Shown here piece after piece: positions 14,859 to 22,489 of a DNA stretch of 25,721 nucleotides (within the stretch, counting starts at the first letter, position 1; each line of letters opens with the position of its first letter). The notes under the pieces were generated by a model. That model was given only the letters and a program-made list of their open reading frames with translations. It ran no database searches and was not told where the DNA came from. The stretch spans positions 1 to 25,721 of the forward strand of contig CAZUAI010000080.1 in assembly GCA_964617875.1 (NCBI GenBank), written 5' to 3'. A program made the translations under genes and the position numbers. The stretch is from CAZMVY01 sp964617875. GTDB lineage: Bacteria; Planctomycetota; Phycisphaerae; UBA1845; PWPN01.

Positions 14859-15794
14859 TCAGGGCGTGGCGTCAGGAGCCGTCGGCTGCGAAGGCGGCCT
14901 TTTGGGCTGACGCCGGCCAATGGGCGGAATCGTTGTTTGACGGCGACGGGGTTCCTCGCGCCCGTCGCGCGTCTCGTCGCCCATGGTGACCTTCGTCACG
15001 GCATGATTGGCCATCGCGCCGATGATGACGATCACGGCCACCGCCGTCACGATGCCGAAGATCACCATCCATCGCGGATGGCGGAAATCCAGTTCGGAAA
15101 GCCCGGCGCCGACGAACACAACCGCGGCCGTTCGAGGAGCCAAACCGAGCATGGTGCCGATGACGTACACCGAATAGGGCACGCGGGCGGCCGCCATCAC
15201 CAGGTTCGTCAGGGCAAACGGCGAGTTCGGCGGGAGCCGCAGGAGCGTGACGACCAGCAGTGACTTCCAGAACCCGCTGCCCAGCAGGGCATCGTACACG
15301 GCCCGCCACTTGGGGTGTTCATCGACCAGCGACATCGCCCGGTTGCCCGTGGCCCGTCGTGCGATGACGTACCCGATCGTCGCCGCACCGAATACGCCCC
15401 CCATGGCCGCCGGGAAGCCGAGCGCGAACCCGAACGCCCACCCGCCTACCACCGACTGGGCATACGTCGGCAGGACGGCAAACCCCGAGGCGAGGGCATA
15501 GCCGATCGCATACTCCGTAACGCCCGCCATCCCCTGCGAACGCAGCCACGGGGCGATCCACGTGATTGAGCCGAGGAGCGCAAACCCGCCCAGCCCCGGC
15601 AGCGCCACCGCCACGACCGCCAGCGGCCCCGCCGGCCCCAGCCGCCGGAAGATCGTGCCGACCGTCAATGCCGCCCGCGTCGATTCGGGTGCCGTTTCGC
15701 ACGCCGGACGGCCTCCCGAGTCGTCCGCCGGTTCGGACGCCGGATCGCGCGTCCAGCCGGGTGCCGCATCCGACGATGCTCCTCGATCACTCAT
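14859..15794 (-). CDS. TVP38/TMEM64 (SNARE-associated Golgi) family membrane protein
   Basis: A 311-residue protein. The ATG at 15794 (MSDRGASSDAAPGW) is preferred because GGCGG lies just upstream; the longer open frame adds only low-complexity sequence. Residues about 1-50 are hydrophilic and Pro/Asp/Glu-rich. Several membrane segments follow from about residue 50: LAVVAVALPGLGGFALLG, the conserved loop SVVGGWAFGFALGFPAAMGG, IGYVIARRATG and LVVTLLRLPPNSPFALTNLV, a typical DedA/TVP38 re-entrant RxxPxxPFxxxN motif. A final transmembrane helix (VMVIFG-type, AVAVIVIIGAMA) precedes a basic tail. Family members are implicated in lipid scrambling or membrane homeostasis. The gene precedes the methyltransferase-like gene on the same strand by 42 bases, so the two may be co-transcribed. 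Confidence 0.85.
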   Translation of the reverse strand: MSDRGASSDAAPGWTRDPASEPADDSGGRPACETAPESTRAALTVGTIFRRLGPAGPLAVVAVALPGLGGFALLGSITWIAPWLRSQGMAGVTEYAIGYALASGFAVLPTYAQSVVGGWAFGFALGFPAAMGGVFGAATIGYVIARRATGNRAMSLVDEHPKWRAVYDALLGSGFWKSLLVVTLLRLPPNSPFALTNLVMAAARVPYSVYVIGTMLGLAPRTAAVVFVGAGLSELDFRHPRWMVIFGIVTAVAVIVIIGAMANHAVTKVTMGDETRDGREEPRRRQTTIPPIGRRQPKRPPSQPTAPDATP

Positions 15795-15858
15795 TCCGCC
15801 AGCGTAGAGGCCCGCCGCGGCAACGTCAAACGCAAACGCAGGGCCGGCAGTCACGGCG

Positions 15859-16035
15859 TACCCCGCAGGTTCGCCCACCATCTTGTGTCCCCCTCTCCCT
15901 CCCAGGGAGAGGGACGGGGTGAGGGTGACCAGCTCTCTGTCTCCCTTCCGGGGAGCGGAGCGGTAGGGTGGGCGGTTCCGCGGTACTCCGCGGGTTCGCC
16001 CACCTGTTATCTCTCCGCGGGTTCGCCACCATCTT
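15859..16035. repeat. Cluster of inverted and direct repeats in intergenic region
   Basis: The gap 15795-16052 has no gene but several repeats. A direct repeat of the form CCGCGGGTTCGCCCACC is at 15862-15879 (variant), 15988-16004 and 16015-16030 (one base shorter); the first and third copies continue into ATCTT. The middle copy is the right arm of a 17-base hairpin whose left arm is GGTGGGCGGTTCCGCGG (15967-15983), with a TACT loop. At 15891-15929 CCCTCTCCCT and GGGAGAGGG form another inverted repeat before GACGGGGTGAGGGTGACC. These look like dispersed genome repeats; a transcript-end role between the two minus-strand genes is possible. Confidence 0.7.
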
Positions 16036-16052
16036 CTCTCCCGCCCCCCGGC

Positions 16053-19000
16053 CTACTGGCAGGCCGGCGTCCGGTTCGCTCCGTTAAAACACGCCTGAAA
16101 CGCGTTGAAATCCGCCAGATCAACGTCTCCGTCCCGGTCGAGGTCCGCGGCAACACGTGCGGCCGGCGGCAGGACCGTGAATCCGCCTGCGAGCGTGGCC
16201 TCCGGGCAGTCCGGCGTGTTCACGACCACGTCCCACACGCCGGGGGCCGCTCCATGCAGGTTCAGATCGAACCGGCAACGCAGGCTCAGGCCGTCGGGCG
16301 CCACATCCACCATGGCCGCGACGACGTCCGGCTGCCCGCTCCTCACCAGCCTTACCTGCGTGTAACCCGCCAGGAAGCCCGATCCGGTCGCCACGACGCC
16401 GGTGGCTTCGTCGCTGCGTGCGGCGGACGGCGCGACCGACGCGATCTGTGGCGCTTCGGTGCAGGCGCGAATGACTTCGCCGCCCGTGAGTCGCACATCG
16501 TCCAGGAATCGAGCCCGGACGTCGTTGTACTGCGTGCGGATCGTGATGCGGTCAAACCCGCCCGTGTAGGCACGCGGGTACGTAACCGATCCGCCGCCCC
16601 CGGACAGCGTCGCGTTGCCGGCGACGATGCGCATGGACAGGAGGTTCGTCTCCAGGCTCGTGTTGACCACGGCCGCCGACCGCCATCGCTGCCCGTCGAA
16701 GTACCACGCGAGCGTATTCGGACCGTGCAGCCCCGCCGTCATCCCGTATGCCAGAACCGGCAGGATCGTCGCGCTGTCCGCCGCGGGCGCGTAGACGTCT
16801 CCCTTGGCCACCTCGATCCAGAGATCCGCGTACGCAACGCTGTCCCGCAGGCACGCCGCGTAGGACAGCACGAGCGGGTTGGCATCCGAACCGAACACCC
16901 CGAGCGGATCGGGCACGACGGCGGCGAGGTCGGGCGTGAGGTCGTGCGTGATCCCGGAGGGCATGCCGCCCTTGGGCGCCCGCGCGGTACGCGTACCCGA
17001 CGACGGGCAGATCGAATCGATCTGGTATCGCCGCATCCCGGGCAGGATCGTCCACCGCGCCGCATACGCGGGGTCCGCGTCCCCGAGGGCGTAGTTGTCC
17101 CAGTTCTCGAGAAAGCCGATCGGCAGCGCTGCGGGCAGCGCCGACGGCGATCGTCCGGGGCCGCCCGCGGACGCCGGTGCCTGCCCCGCGGTCACGCACG
17201 CCGGCGGTTGGTTCGGCCCGTTGAAACAGCCCTGAAAGATCGAGAAGTCCTCCAGGTCCACGTCCCCGTCGCGGTCGAAGTCGCACGCGGCCCGCGCCAC
17301 GCCGAAAAACGTCGATGCTCCGTCCTGTGCCAGCGACGCGACCTCCGCCGCCGACAGGACGCGCCCGAGAACCAGCACATCGTCCGCATAGCCGATGAAC
17401 TGTCCGTCCGCCCCCGGCGTCGGATCCGCGCCGACGACGAGGTTGCCCGGGAGTTGCACCGGATCGCCGCCGGAGATGTGCGCGTACGCCACCGGGACGC
17501 CGTCCAGGTACAGCATCACCTCGCCGTCGTCGTACGTCGCGGCGATGTGGTGATACTGCTCCCCGCCTACGCCCGGCACGGCGGACGTCACCTGCATCCC
17601 CTTGCACGTCAGCCGCAGGCCGGGCACGTACACGCCGCTCGGGTCGAACTCGAGCGACAGCGGCGCCAGCGGCGCCCCCCACGCCGCACGGGGCGTGCTG
17701 AAGATCCGCGCGCATGCGCCCGTCGCCGAGTGCACCATCGCGGCCAGCGTGAACTGCGTGCCGAGGTTCGCCGTGCCCGGAATCGTCAGCAGGTTCGGCG
17801 ATGCTGTCCCGAATCCGAACCCGGCCGCCCGTTCGCCGAACGCCGCGAGGTCCGCGTTCGTGCTGACCCGCACGTCACCCTGCATTGCCGGCGTCTGCAC
17901 GCCGTCGCTCACGAGCTTGTCCGTGGCAACCTGTCCGCTGTCGCCTTCAAAATCGCACAGAATCCCCAGCGGCGGCGAAGGCGGCTCATCCAGCATCACC
18001 ACGTCCGCGCCGGCCATGAACGAGTAGAGCGATGCGTTTTGCATCACGAACCGCAGCCGGATCGGCCCGGCCGCCGCCGGCAGCTCACTGTTCGTGCCCC
18101 ACGTCACGATCTGGTCAACCAGGTCGCCCTGCAGCGCGTTGCAGTCTGCCTCGCCGTAGCCCGCCAGCGGCGTTCCGTGCTCGTCGAGCACCTCGACCTT
18201 CAGCCAGCCGCCGGCGGCCGCCGCGCAGTTCACGTGCAGCGGCCCGTTCGCGCCGGCGATCCGTTTCGTCGTCACGCGGCCGACCGTTCCCGCCGCGTCC
18301 AGCGACGCGAAGCCGTCCTTCCGCAGCGTCGCCAGACCGATGGCCGCGTGCCATGCGTTCTGGTCGGCGTGCGTCGAGTTGAACCCGCCGTAGTACAGCC
18401 GGATCGTGTCGCCCTCCACCAGCGGATGCGTCGTCGTGAACACCATCCCGGCGTCCCACGACCCCGCCGGACCCAGCGGCAGGATCGGCGGGCGGTCGCC
18501 CTCTTCGCGCCGCCAGTGAATGCCGTCGTGGCTGCTGACGATCTCGATGTAGATCGGGCCGTCGTCGGCGCCGCTGATCTTGCCCGTGGCACGGAAGAGC
18601 CACAGGAAGCCCACGTACATCGACTCGTACGCGAAACCGCACAGCCCGTAGAAGTGCGTCCGCTGGTCCGTGCCCGCGGGCACCCAGCGGTCGTCCCACG
18701 AATCCGGCGCAAGCACCACGTACGGAACCGACCACGAGTGGAAATCCGGCGTCGCCCAGAACGCCGACGCACGCCGCGACAGGCCGTTGACGACGGCCCC
18801 GAGCTTCGGAAAACCCACGTACCGTTGCCCGTGCGCGTCCCAGTTGAACGTACACACGTCGCTCGCCGGCGGGCAGACCGACGCGGGATCCTCCGTCCAG
18901 TGCAGCCCGTCCGCCGACCAGGCCCCGCTGAACTGCCCCGAGCCCCCGCCGCGCATGAGCTTGTACGCCTGCCCGATCCCCGCATCCCACGGCGTGTGCA

Positions 19001-19499
19001 TCACCGACGGGCAGTTCCCCGGCACGATGAACATGTTGTTGTCCGTCGAGCCGTTGAACATCACGATGCCGAGGTTCGGTTTCTCCCAGTGGATGCCGTC
19101 GGTACTCGTGGCGTAGGCAGCGTGGACCTGATCGCCCTTCGGAAGACTGAAGTTCAGCGAATGATACCACATCCGGTATCCCGGACCGGACTCGTTCGGC
19201 AGCACCGTGCCGTAGACATAGATGTTCGCGCCCTCCCACGGCCGGTCCGCGATGAGGACCGGGTTGGCGGCGTACTTCTGGAAGGCGTGATACGTCCGCG
19301 TCGTGTTCGTCCGGGCCGCGACGTTGTAGTCGTCGATGAACAGCCGCCAGGGCCCTGTCAGGTCGCTCAGTGATTCAGACGCCAGGATCGTCCTGCCGCC
19401 AAGCAGCACAAGGACGATCAGCAGGCCTCGCGCGATCCAACCCCCGCGGCGTGTTGCGCGCCGACTACGCGATCGGAACGATCTTTGAAACAAAAACAT
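16053..19499 (-). CDS. Secreted beta-propeller / LamG / dockerin-like protein
   Basis: A 1148-residue protein. The ATG at 19499 has AAAGG about nine bases upstream; an alternative start lies at 19541. The N-terminus has a basic stretch (SRSRRATRRGG) and a hydrophobic signal (GLLIVLVLLGGRTILAS). Residues about 45-400 resemble a five-bladed glycosidase-type propeller, with repeated SxDGxHW blades (STDGIHWEKPNLG, SADGLHWTEDP, SHDGIHWRREEGDRPP). Residues about 525-720 look like a LamG/concanavalin fold (FTLAAMVHS, GGEQYHHIAATYDDGEVMLY, GYADDVLVLGRVLS). An internal dockerin-like unit (CDFDRDGDVDLEDFSIFQGC) sits at about 737-767, followed by a second beta-rich domain, an IPT/TIG-type domain (about 1025-1110) and a terminal dockerin-like unit (ADLDRDGDVDLADFNAFQAC). 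Carbohydrate binding or cleavage is likely, but no catalytic acids can be assigned. Confidence 0.87.
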   Translation of the reverse strand: MFLFQRSFRSRSRRATRRGGWIARGLLIVLVLLGGRTILASESLSDLTGPWRLFIDDYNVAARTNTTRTYHAFQKYAANPVLIADRPWEGANIYVYGTVLPNESGPGYRMWYHSLNFSLPKGDQVHAAYATSTDGIHWEKPNLGIVMFNGSTDNNMFIVPGNCPSVMHTPWDAGIGQAYKLMRGGGSGQFSGAWSADGLHWTEDPASVCPPASDVCTFNWDAHGQRYVGFPKLGAVVNGLSRRASAFWATPDFHSWSVPYVVLAPDSWDDRWVPAGTDQRTHFYGLCGFAYESMYVGFLWLFRATGKISGADDGPIYIEIVSSHDGIHWRREEGDRPPILPLGPAGSWDAGMVFTTTHPLVEGDTIRLYYGGFNSTHADQNAWHAAIGLATLRKDGFASLDAAGTVGRVTTKRIAGANGPLHVNCAAAAGGWLKVEVLDEHGTPLAGYGEADCNALQGDLVDQIVTWGTNSELPAAAGPIRLRFVMQNASLYSFMAGADVVMLDEPPSPPLGILCDFEGDSGQVATDKLVSDGVQTPAMQGDVRVSTNADLAAFGERAAGFGFGTASPNLLTIPGTANLGTQFTLAAMVHSATGACARIFSTPRAAWGAPLAPLSLEFDPSGVYVPGLRLTCKGMQVTSAVPGVGGEQYHHIAATYDDGEVMLYLDGVPVAYAHISGGDPVQLPGNLVVGADPTPGADGQFIGYADDVLVLGRVLSAAEVASLAQDGASTFFGVARAACDFDRDGDVDLEDFSIFQGCFNGPNQPPACVTAGQAPASAGGPGRSPSALPAALPIGFLENWDNYALGDADPAYAARWTILPGMRRYQIDSICPSSGTRTARAPKGGMPSGITHDLTPDLAAVVPDPLGVFGSDANPLVLSYAACLRDSVAYADLWIEVAKGDVYAPAADSATILPVLAYGMTAGLHGPNTLAWYFDGQRWRSAAVVNTSLETNLLSMRIVAGNATLSGGGGSVTYPRAYTGGFDRITIRTQYNDVRARFLDDVRLTGGEVIRACTEAPQIASVAPSAARSDEATGVVATGSGFLAGYTQVRLVRSGQPDVVAAMVDVAPDGLSLRCRFDLNLHGAAPGVWDVVVNTPDCPEATLAGGFTVLPPAARVAADLDRDGDVDLADFNAFQACFNGANRTPACQ

Positions 19500-19531
19500 C
19501 TCCACAACCTTTCGGATCCGGCCCCGCCCGT

Positions 19532-19629
19532 GTCTCCGCAATATGGAGACGCTGCGGCGATAAGGGTGTTACGGGCCTGGCGGGCCCAAGTAGTACCGCC
19601 CTCGGCGGCTTGCCCTCCGTCCCTGTAAC
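19532..19629 (-). ncRNA. Candidate structured leader RNA of the propeller gene
   Basis: Read on the minus strand, GTTAC (19629-19625) pairs with GTAAC (19572-19568). This closes a three-way junction around two hairpins: GCCGCC-GAG-GGCGGT (19609-19595) and GGGCC-CGCCA-GGCCC (19587-19573). The single-stranded segments are AGGGACGGAGGGCAA and ACTACTT. A fourth hairpin, GTCTCC-ATATTGC-GGAGAC (19550-19532), lies 32 bases before the start codon. No known riboswitch was matched: AGGGCAA recalls the c-di-GMP-I class, but its GACGCAAAGC segment is missing. Confidence 0.45.
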
Positions 19630-19653
19630 TGCACCGGTGGGCCTGCTCGGGAC

Positions 19654-19684
19654 ATCGTACGACGAAACGAACCCACCGTGTCAA
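19654..19684 (-). promoter_or_regulatory. Possible promoter of the propeller gene
   Basis: On the minus strand TTGACA (19684-19679) is followed by a 19-base spacer and TACGAT (19659-19654). The spacer is longer than ideal. Transcription would start near 19647, giving a leader of about 148 bases that contains the hairpins at 19532-19629. The rest of the 19500-19811 gap is non-coding, with an AT-rich patch around 19690-19740 (GTAAG...CTTAC). Confidence 0.4.
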
Positions 19685-19811
19685 TGCCAGTAATGATCGT
19701 AAGTATTTACTAGTTATGTCCTTACGCCTTAATGTGGATAGCGCATGTCTGCATTCTTCTCGCGTAACTTCACTCGCCCCCCGAACTGAACGATAACAGC
19801 CAAGGCATAGT

Positions 19812-20546
19812 ATGATCAGCGGCATTGCAGGATTATCGGTCCTCGGCGCCCAGCTTGCGCTGGCCAAGGCGGGGCTGCGCAACGATCTCGCCGACCCGCG
19901 CCGCCCCGGCGTTTCCGCCGCCGATCGATCGGCAAGGGCCCCATCCCTCAGCGAAGCCGACCCAACGAGCCCGGACAGCGAGGGAGACGAGCCCCTCGTA
20001 TCCGGCGGTACCCGGGTCGTCGATACCGTCGAGATCTCTTCCGAAGCACGCGCCGCTGCCACGCGCGCCGAGGCCAACCGCTTCGCCGCCATGTCGCCTG
20101 ACCAGAAGTCGGAGATGGTCGAGCGCCTTCGCAAGCGTGACCGCGAGGTCCGCGCACACGAGGCCGCCCACCAGGCCGCTGGTGGTCAGTATGCTGGCAG
20201 TGCCAGCTTCAGCTACCAGACCGGACCTGATGGCCAGCAGTACGCCGTCGGCGGCGAAGTCCCGATTGACCTCTCGCCCATCCCCGGCGACCCGCAGGCG
20301 ACCATCCGCAAGATGCAGCAGGTACAGGCCGCTGCCCTCGCCCCTGCGAACCCGTCCGGCGCCGATCGCGAGGTTGCCGCCAAGGCCGCCCAGATCGCCG
20401 CCGAGGCCCAGGCTGAACTTGCCCAGCAATCCGCCGCCACTTTCGCGGGGCAGGGCCAGACCGACGCAGAAAGCTCCGAGGCCACCGGCATTGCCGCCTT
20501 TTCCGCGCAGTCCTCCGCGGTCCCACGCCTGAACATCATCGCATGA
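19812..20546 (+). CDS. SprA-related HEAAH protein (putative metalloprotease)
   Basis: A 244-residue protein beginning MISGIAGLSVLGAQLALAKA. There is no clear signal peptide. The middle holds LRKRDREVRAHEAAHQAAGG, in which HEAAH (116-120) fits the zinc-protease HExxH motif, followed by YAGSASFSYQTGPDGQQYAV and GGEVPIDLSPIPGDPQATI. This combination is characteristic of the SprA-related / CJM1_0395 family, called putative metalloproteases from the motif. The N-terminal ~100 residues and C-terminal ~60 residues are low-complexity and Ala/Gln-rich, with coiled-coil character. The family's substrates are not established. The gene is divergent from the propeller gene across a 312-base gap, and the ribE promoter begins only 23 bases after its stop. 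Confidence 0.85.
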   Translation: MISGIAGLSVLGAQLALAKAGLRNDLADPRRPGVSAADRSARAPSLSEADPTSPDSEGDEPLVSGGTRVVDTVEISSEARAAATRAEANRFAAMSPDQKSEMVERLRKRDREVRAHEAAHQAAGGQYAGSASFSYQTGPDGQQYAVGGEVPIDLSPIPGDPQATIRKMQQVQAAALAPANPSGADREVAAKAAQIAAEAQAELAQQSAATFAGQGQTDAESSEATGIAAFSAQSSAVPRLNIIA

Positions 20547-20568
20547 AGCCAGGCAGGACCCCGCCCCA

Positions 20569-20598
20569 TTGACACCGTACTCGTGCCGCGGCTACGAT
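20569..20598 (+). promoter_or_regulatory. Promoter of the ribE-pdxA pair
   Basis: TTGACA (20569-20574), an 18-base spacer and TACGAT (20593-20598) make a good housekeeping promoter. A start near 20605 would leave about 40 bases before ribE. No FMN riboswitch is visible in that short leader. Confidence 0.55.
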
Positions 20599-20645
20599 GG
20601 CTCTTGAGCAATGCAGACCGCATCGCGCAAACGACGTGGTTACAG

Positions 20646-21305
20646 ATGTTTACGGGCATCATCGAAACTACGGGGCTCGTTCGCTCGCTCCAGAGAAGCC
20701 AGGCTGGGGCGCGGCTGGCTATCGACGCCGGCCGGGTGGCGGAACGGCCCGCGCTCGGCGCGAGCGTGGCGGTCAACGGCGTCTGCCAGACCGTAGCGGC
20801 CGACCGTTTCCCCATTCTTGAGTTCGACGTCATCCCCGAGACACTCCGGCGAACGACCATCGGCCGACTCAAGCCCGGCGATACGGTGAACCTCGAACGG
20901 TCTCTGCGCGCCGGCGATCGGCTGGAAGGCCATATCGTCCAGGGCCACGTGGACGGCATCGCCTTCGTCACGGACGTCGTGCGGGACGGCGCCGAATGGG
21001 TCCTGCGCCTCCGGCTGGAGGACCCGTCGCTCTCCGACTTCGTGGTCCCGAAGGGCTCGGTCGCGATCGACGGTGTATCGCTGACGGTGGCCGAATGCCC
21101 ATCGAACGACCCGCGACAGTTCGGCGTCGCGCTGATCCCGACGACGCTTGAGCTGACCACCCTCGGACAGCGGCGGCCCGGCGACGCCGTGAACGTCGAG
21201 ACGGACATCCTGACCCGGACCGTAGTCACCTGGCTGCGGCGGATTGCCGCGAGGCCGGATCGGCCGATCACGCCGGAGTTCCTCCGCGAGTACGGATTCG
21301 CATGA
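20646..21305 (+). CDS. ribE: Riboflavin synthase, alpha-type
   Basis: A 219-residue protein that dismutates two molecules of 6,7-dimethyl-8-ribityllumazine to riboflavin plus a pyrimidinedione. The ATG at 20646 is chosen because it gives the invariant MFTGIIETTG start; the open frame runs further upstream. Two lumazine-binding repeats are visible. The first has SVAVNGVCQTV, FDVIPETLRRTT and LKPGDTVNLERSL. The second has LEGHIVQGHVDG, VPKGSVAIDGVSLTV, LIPTTLELTTLG and VNVETDILTR. Length and motifs are normal for an active enzyme of the family. It overlaps pdxA by four bases (ATGA), so both are made from one message. There is no obvious Shine-Dalgarno sequence, and no other riboflavin gene occurs in the window. 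Confidence 0.97.
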   Translation: MFTGIIETTGLVRSLQRSQAGARLAIDAGRVAERPALGASVAVNGVCQTVAADRFPILEFDVIPETLRRTTIGRLKPGDTVNLERSLRAGDRLEGHIVQGHVDGIAFVTDVVRDGAEWVLRLRLEDPSLSDFVVPKGSVAIDGVSLTVAECPSNDPRQFGVALIPTTLELTTLGQRRPGDAVNVETDILTRTVVTWLRRIAARPDRPITPEFLREYGFA

Positions 21306-22435
21306 TTCCCGACGATTCCAACTCGATGACGGCGGCCCCCGCCGCGGACGCGACCACGGCGGCGGAGACGCACCGCCCCGTGATCGGCATCACGATGGGG
21401 GACCCGGGCGGCATCGGGGCGGAGGTGATCGTAAAGGCGCTGGCCGACCCGGACATCCGACGGCGCGGCCGGTTTGTGATCTACGGGCTGGCGGAGACGC
21501 TGGGATACGCGGCCGACCTGGCCGAGGTGAACCCGTTCTGGTTCCGCGTCCCGCACGAGGAGATGGATCGGATCGAGAGCGGGGTGGTTGTGGCCGATTT
21601 CGACGAGTTTCCCGTCTTCGCACCGGTGACCCGCTGTGCGACGGCGGAGAGCGGCCAGGCGTCGATGCGGTTCCTCGATGTGGCGATCGAGGCCGCTCGG
21701 ACCGGCCGCGTCGAAGCGATGGTCACCGCACCAATCTGCAAGCTGAGTTGGCGGATGGCGGGATACCGCTTTCCCGGCCACACGGAATTGCTGGCGGCGG
21801 CGTTCGACGTGCCCCAGGTCACGATGATGTTCGTCGGCGGGAAGCTCCGGGTGGCCCTCGCGAGCATCCACGAACCCCTGTTCGAACTGCGGAACAAGTT
21901 CACGATCGGCCGGGTGTTCCAGCCGATCGACCACATGAACGAGGCCTTGCGGGGCTGGTTCGGGATCGAGCGGCCGCGGATCGCGGTGTGCGGGCTGAAT
22001 CCCCACGCGGGGGAGGAGGGGCTGTTCGGGGACGAGGAGTCGAGGATCATCGAGCCGGCGATGGTCATGGCGCGGGAACAGGGAGCGTATTGCGAAGGAC
22101 CCTTCCCTGCGGATACAATCTTCTGGCGCGCGATGCAGGGACATTTTGACGGCGTCGTGGCCATGTACCATGACCAGGGTCTGATCCCGGTCAAGCTGCT
22201 GGCCTTTGACGAGTCGGTGCAGATGACGCTCGGATTGCCCGTTCTTCGCATCAGCGTGGATCATGGAACGGCGTTCGACATCGCCGGGCAGAACCGTGCC
22301 AACCCGGCGAGCATGAAGGCGGCCATCCGGCTTGCGTGCGAGTTGTGCGGCCGTCGGCGGGGGCCGGCGGCCTGCGGGCGTGTCGCGGCCGAAGGGGTGG
22401 ATTCGGATCCCCCGGCGTTTTCCGCCGGGACCTGA
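21302..22435 (+). CDS. pdxA: 4-hydroxythreonine-4-phosphate dehydrogenase
   Basis: A 377-residue enzyme of DXP-dependent pyridoxal phosphate synthesis. It oxidises 4-phosphohydroxy-L-threonine with NAD(P)+ and decarboxylates the product. Motifs include ITMGDPGGIGAEVIVKAL (GDPGGIG at 33-39), VTAPICKLSW, FPGHTE (159-162), RVALASIHEPL, CGLNPHAGEEGLFG, MYHDQGLIPVKLLAF (His290) and RISVDHGTAFDIAG. His160, probably His211, and His290 would be the metal ligands. It starts on the ATGA that also holds the ribE stop. The ~25-residue N-terminal extension and the Gly/Arg/Ala-rich tail after RLACELC are longer than in typical ~330-residue PdxA. PdxA2-type paralogues in sugar-acid pathways are related, so the pathway is likely but not certain. 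There is no other pdx gene here. Confidence 0.93.
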   Translation: MIPDDSNSMTAAPAADATTAAETHRPVIGITMGDPGGIGAEVIVKALADPDIRRRGRFVIYGLAETLGYAADLAEVNPFWFRVPHEEMDRIESGVVVADFDEFPVFAPVTRCATAESGQASMRFLDVAIEAARTGRVEAMVTAPICKLSWRMAGYRFPGHTELLAAAFDVPQVTMMFVGGKLRVALASIHEPLFELRNKFTIGRVFQPIDHMNEALRGWFGIERPRIAVCGLNPHAGEEGLFGDEESRIIEPAMVMAREQGAYCEGPFPADTIFWRAMQGHFDGVVAMYHDQGLIPVKLLAFDESVQMTLGLPVLRISVDHGTAFDIAGQNRANPASMKAAIRLACELCGRRRGPAACGRVAAEGVDSDPPAFSAGT

Positions 22436-22489
22436 TTGCAGTTCGCCGAGAGTGGATGAGAAGGCGGGCACGCAGAACACGGTGCCAAT

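Noticed and set aside
15885..19373. Plus-strand open frame of 1162 codons
   Set aside because: Antisense to the propeller/dockerin gene, Arg-rich and without motifs.
19568..19629. Cyclic-di-GMP-I riboswitch
   Set aside because: AGGGCAA before a hairpin is suggestive, but the required GACGCAAAGC strand and the GAAA tetraloop/receptor are absent.
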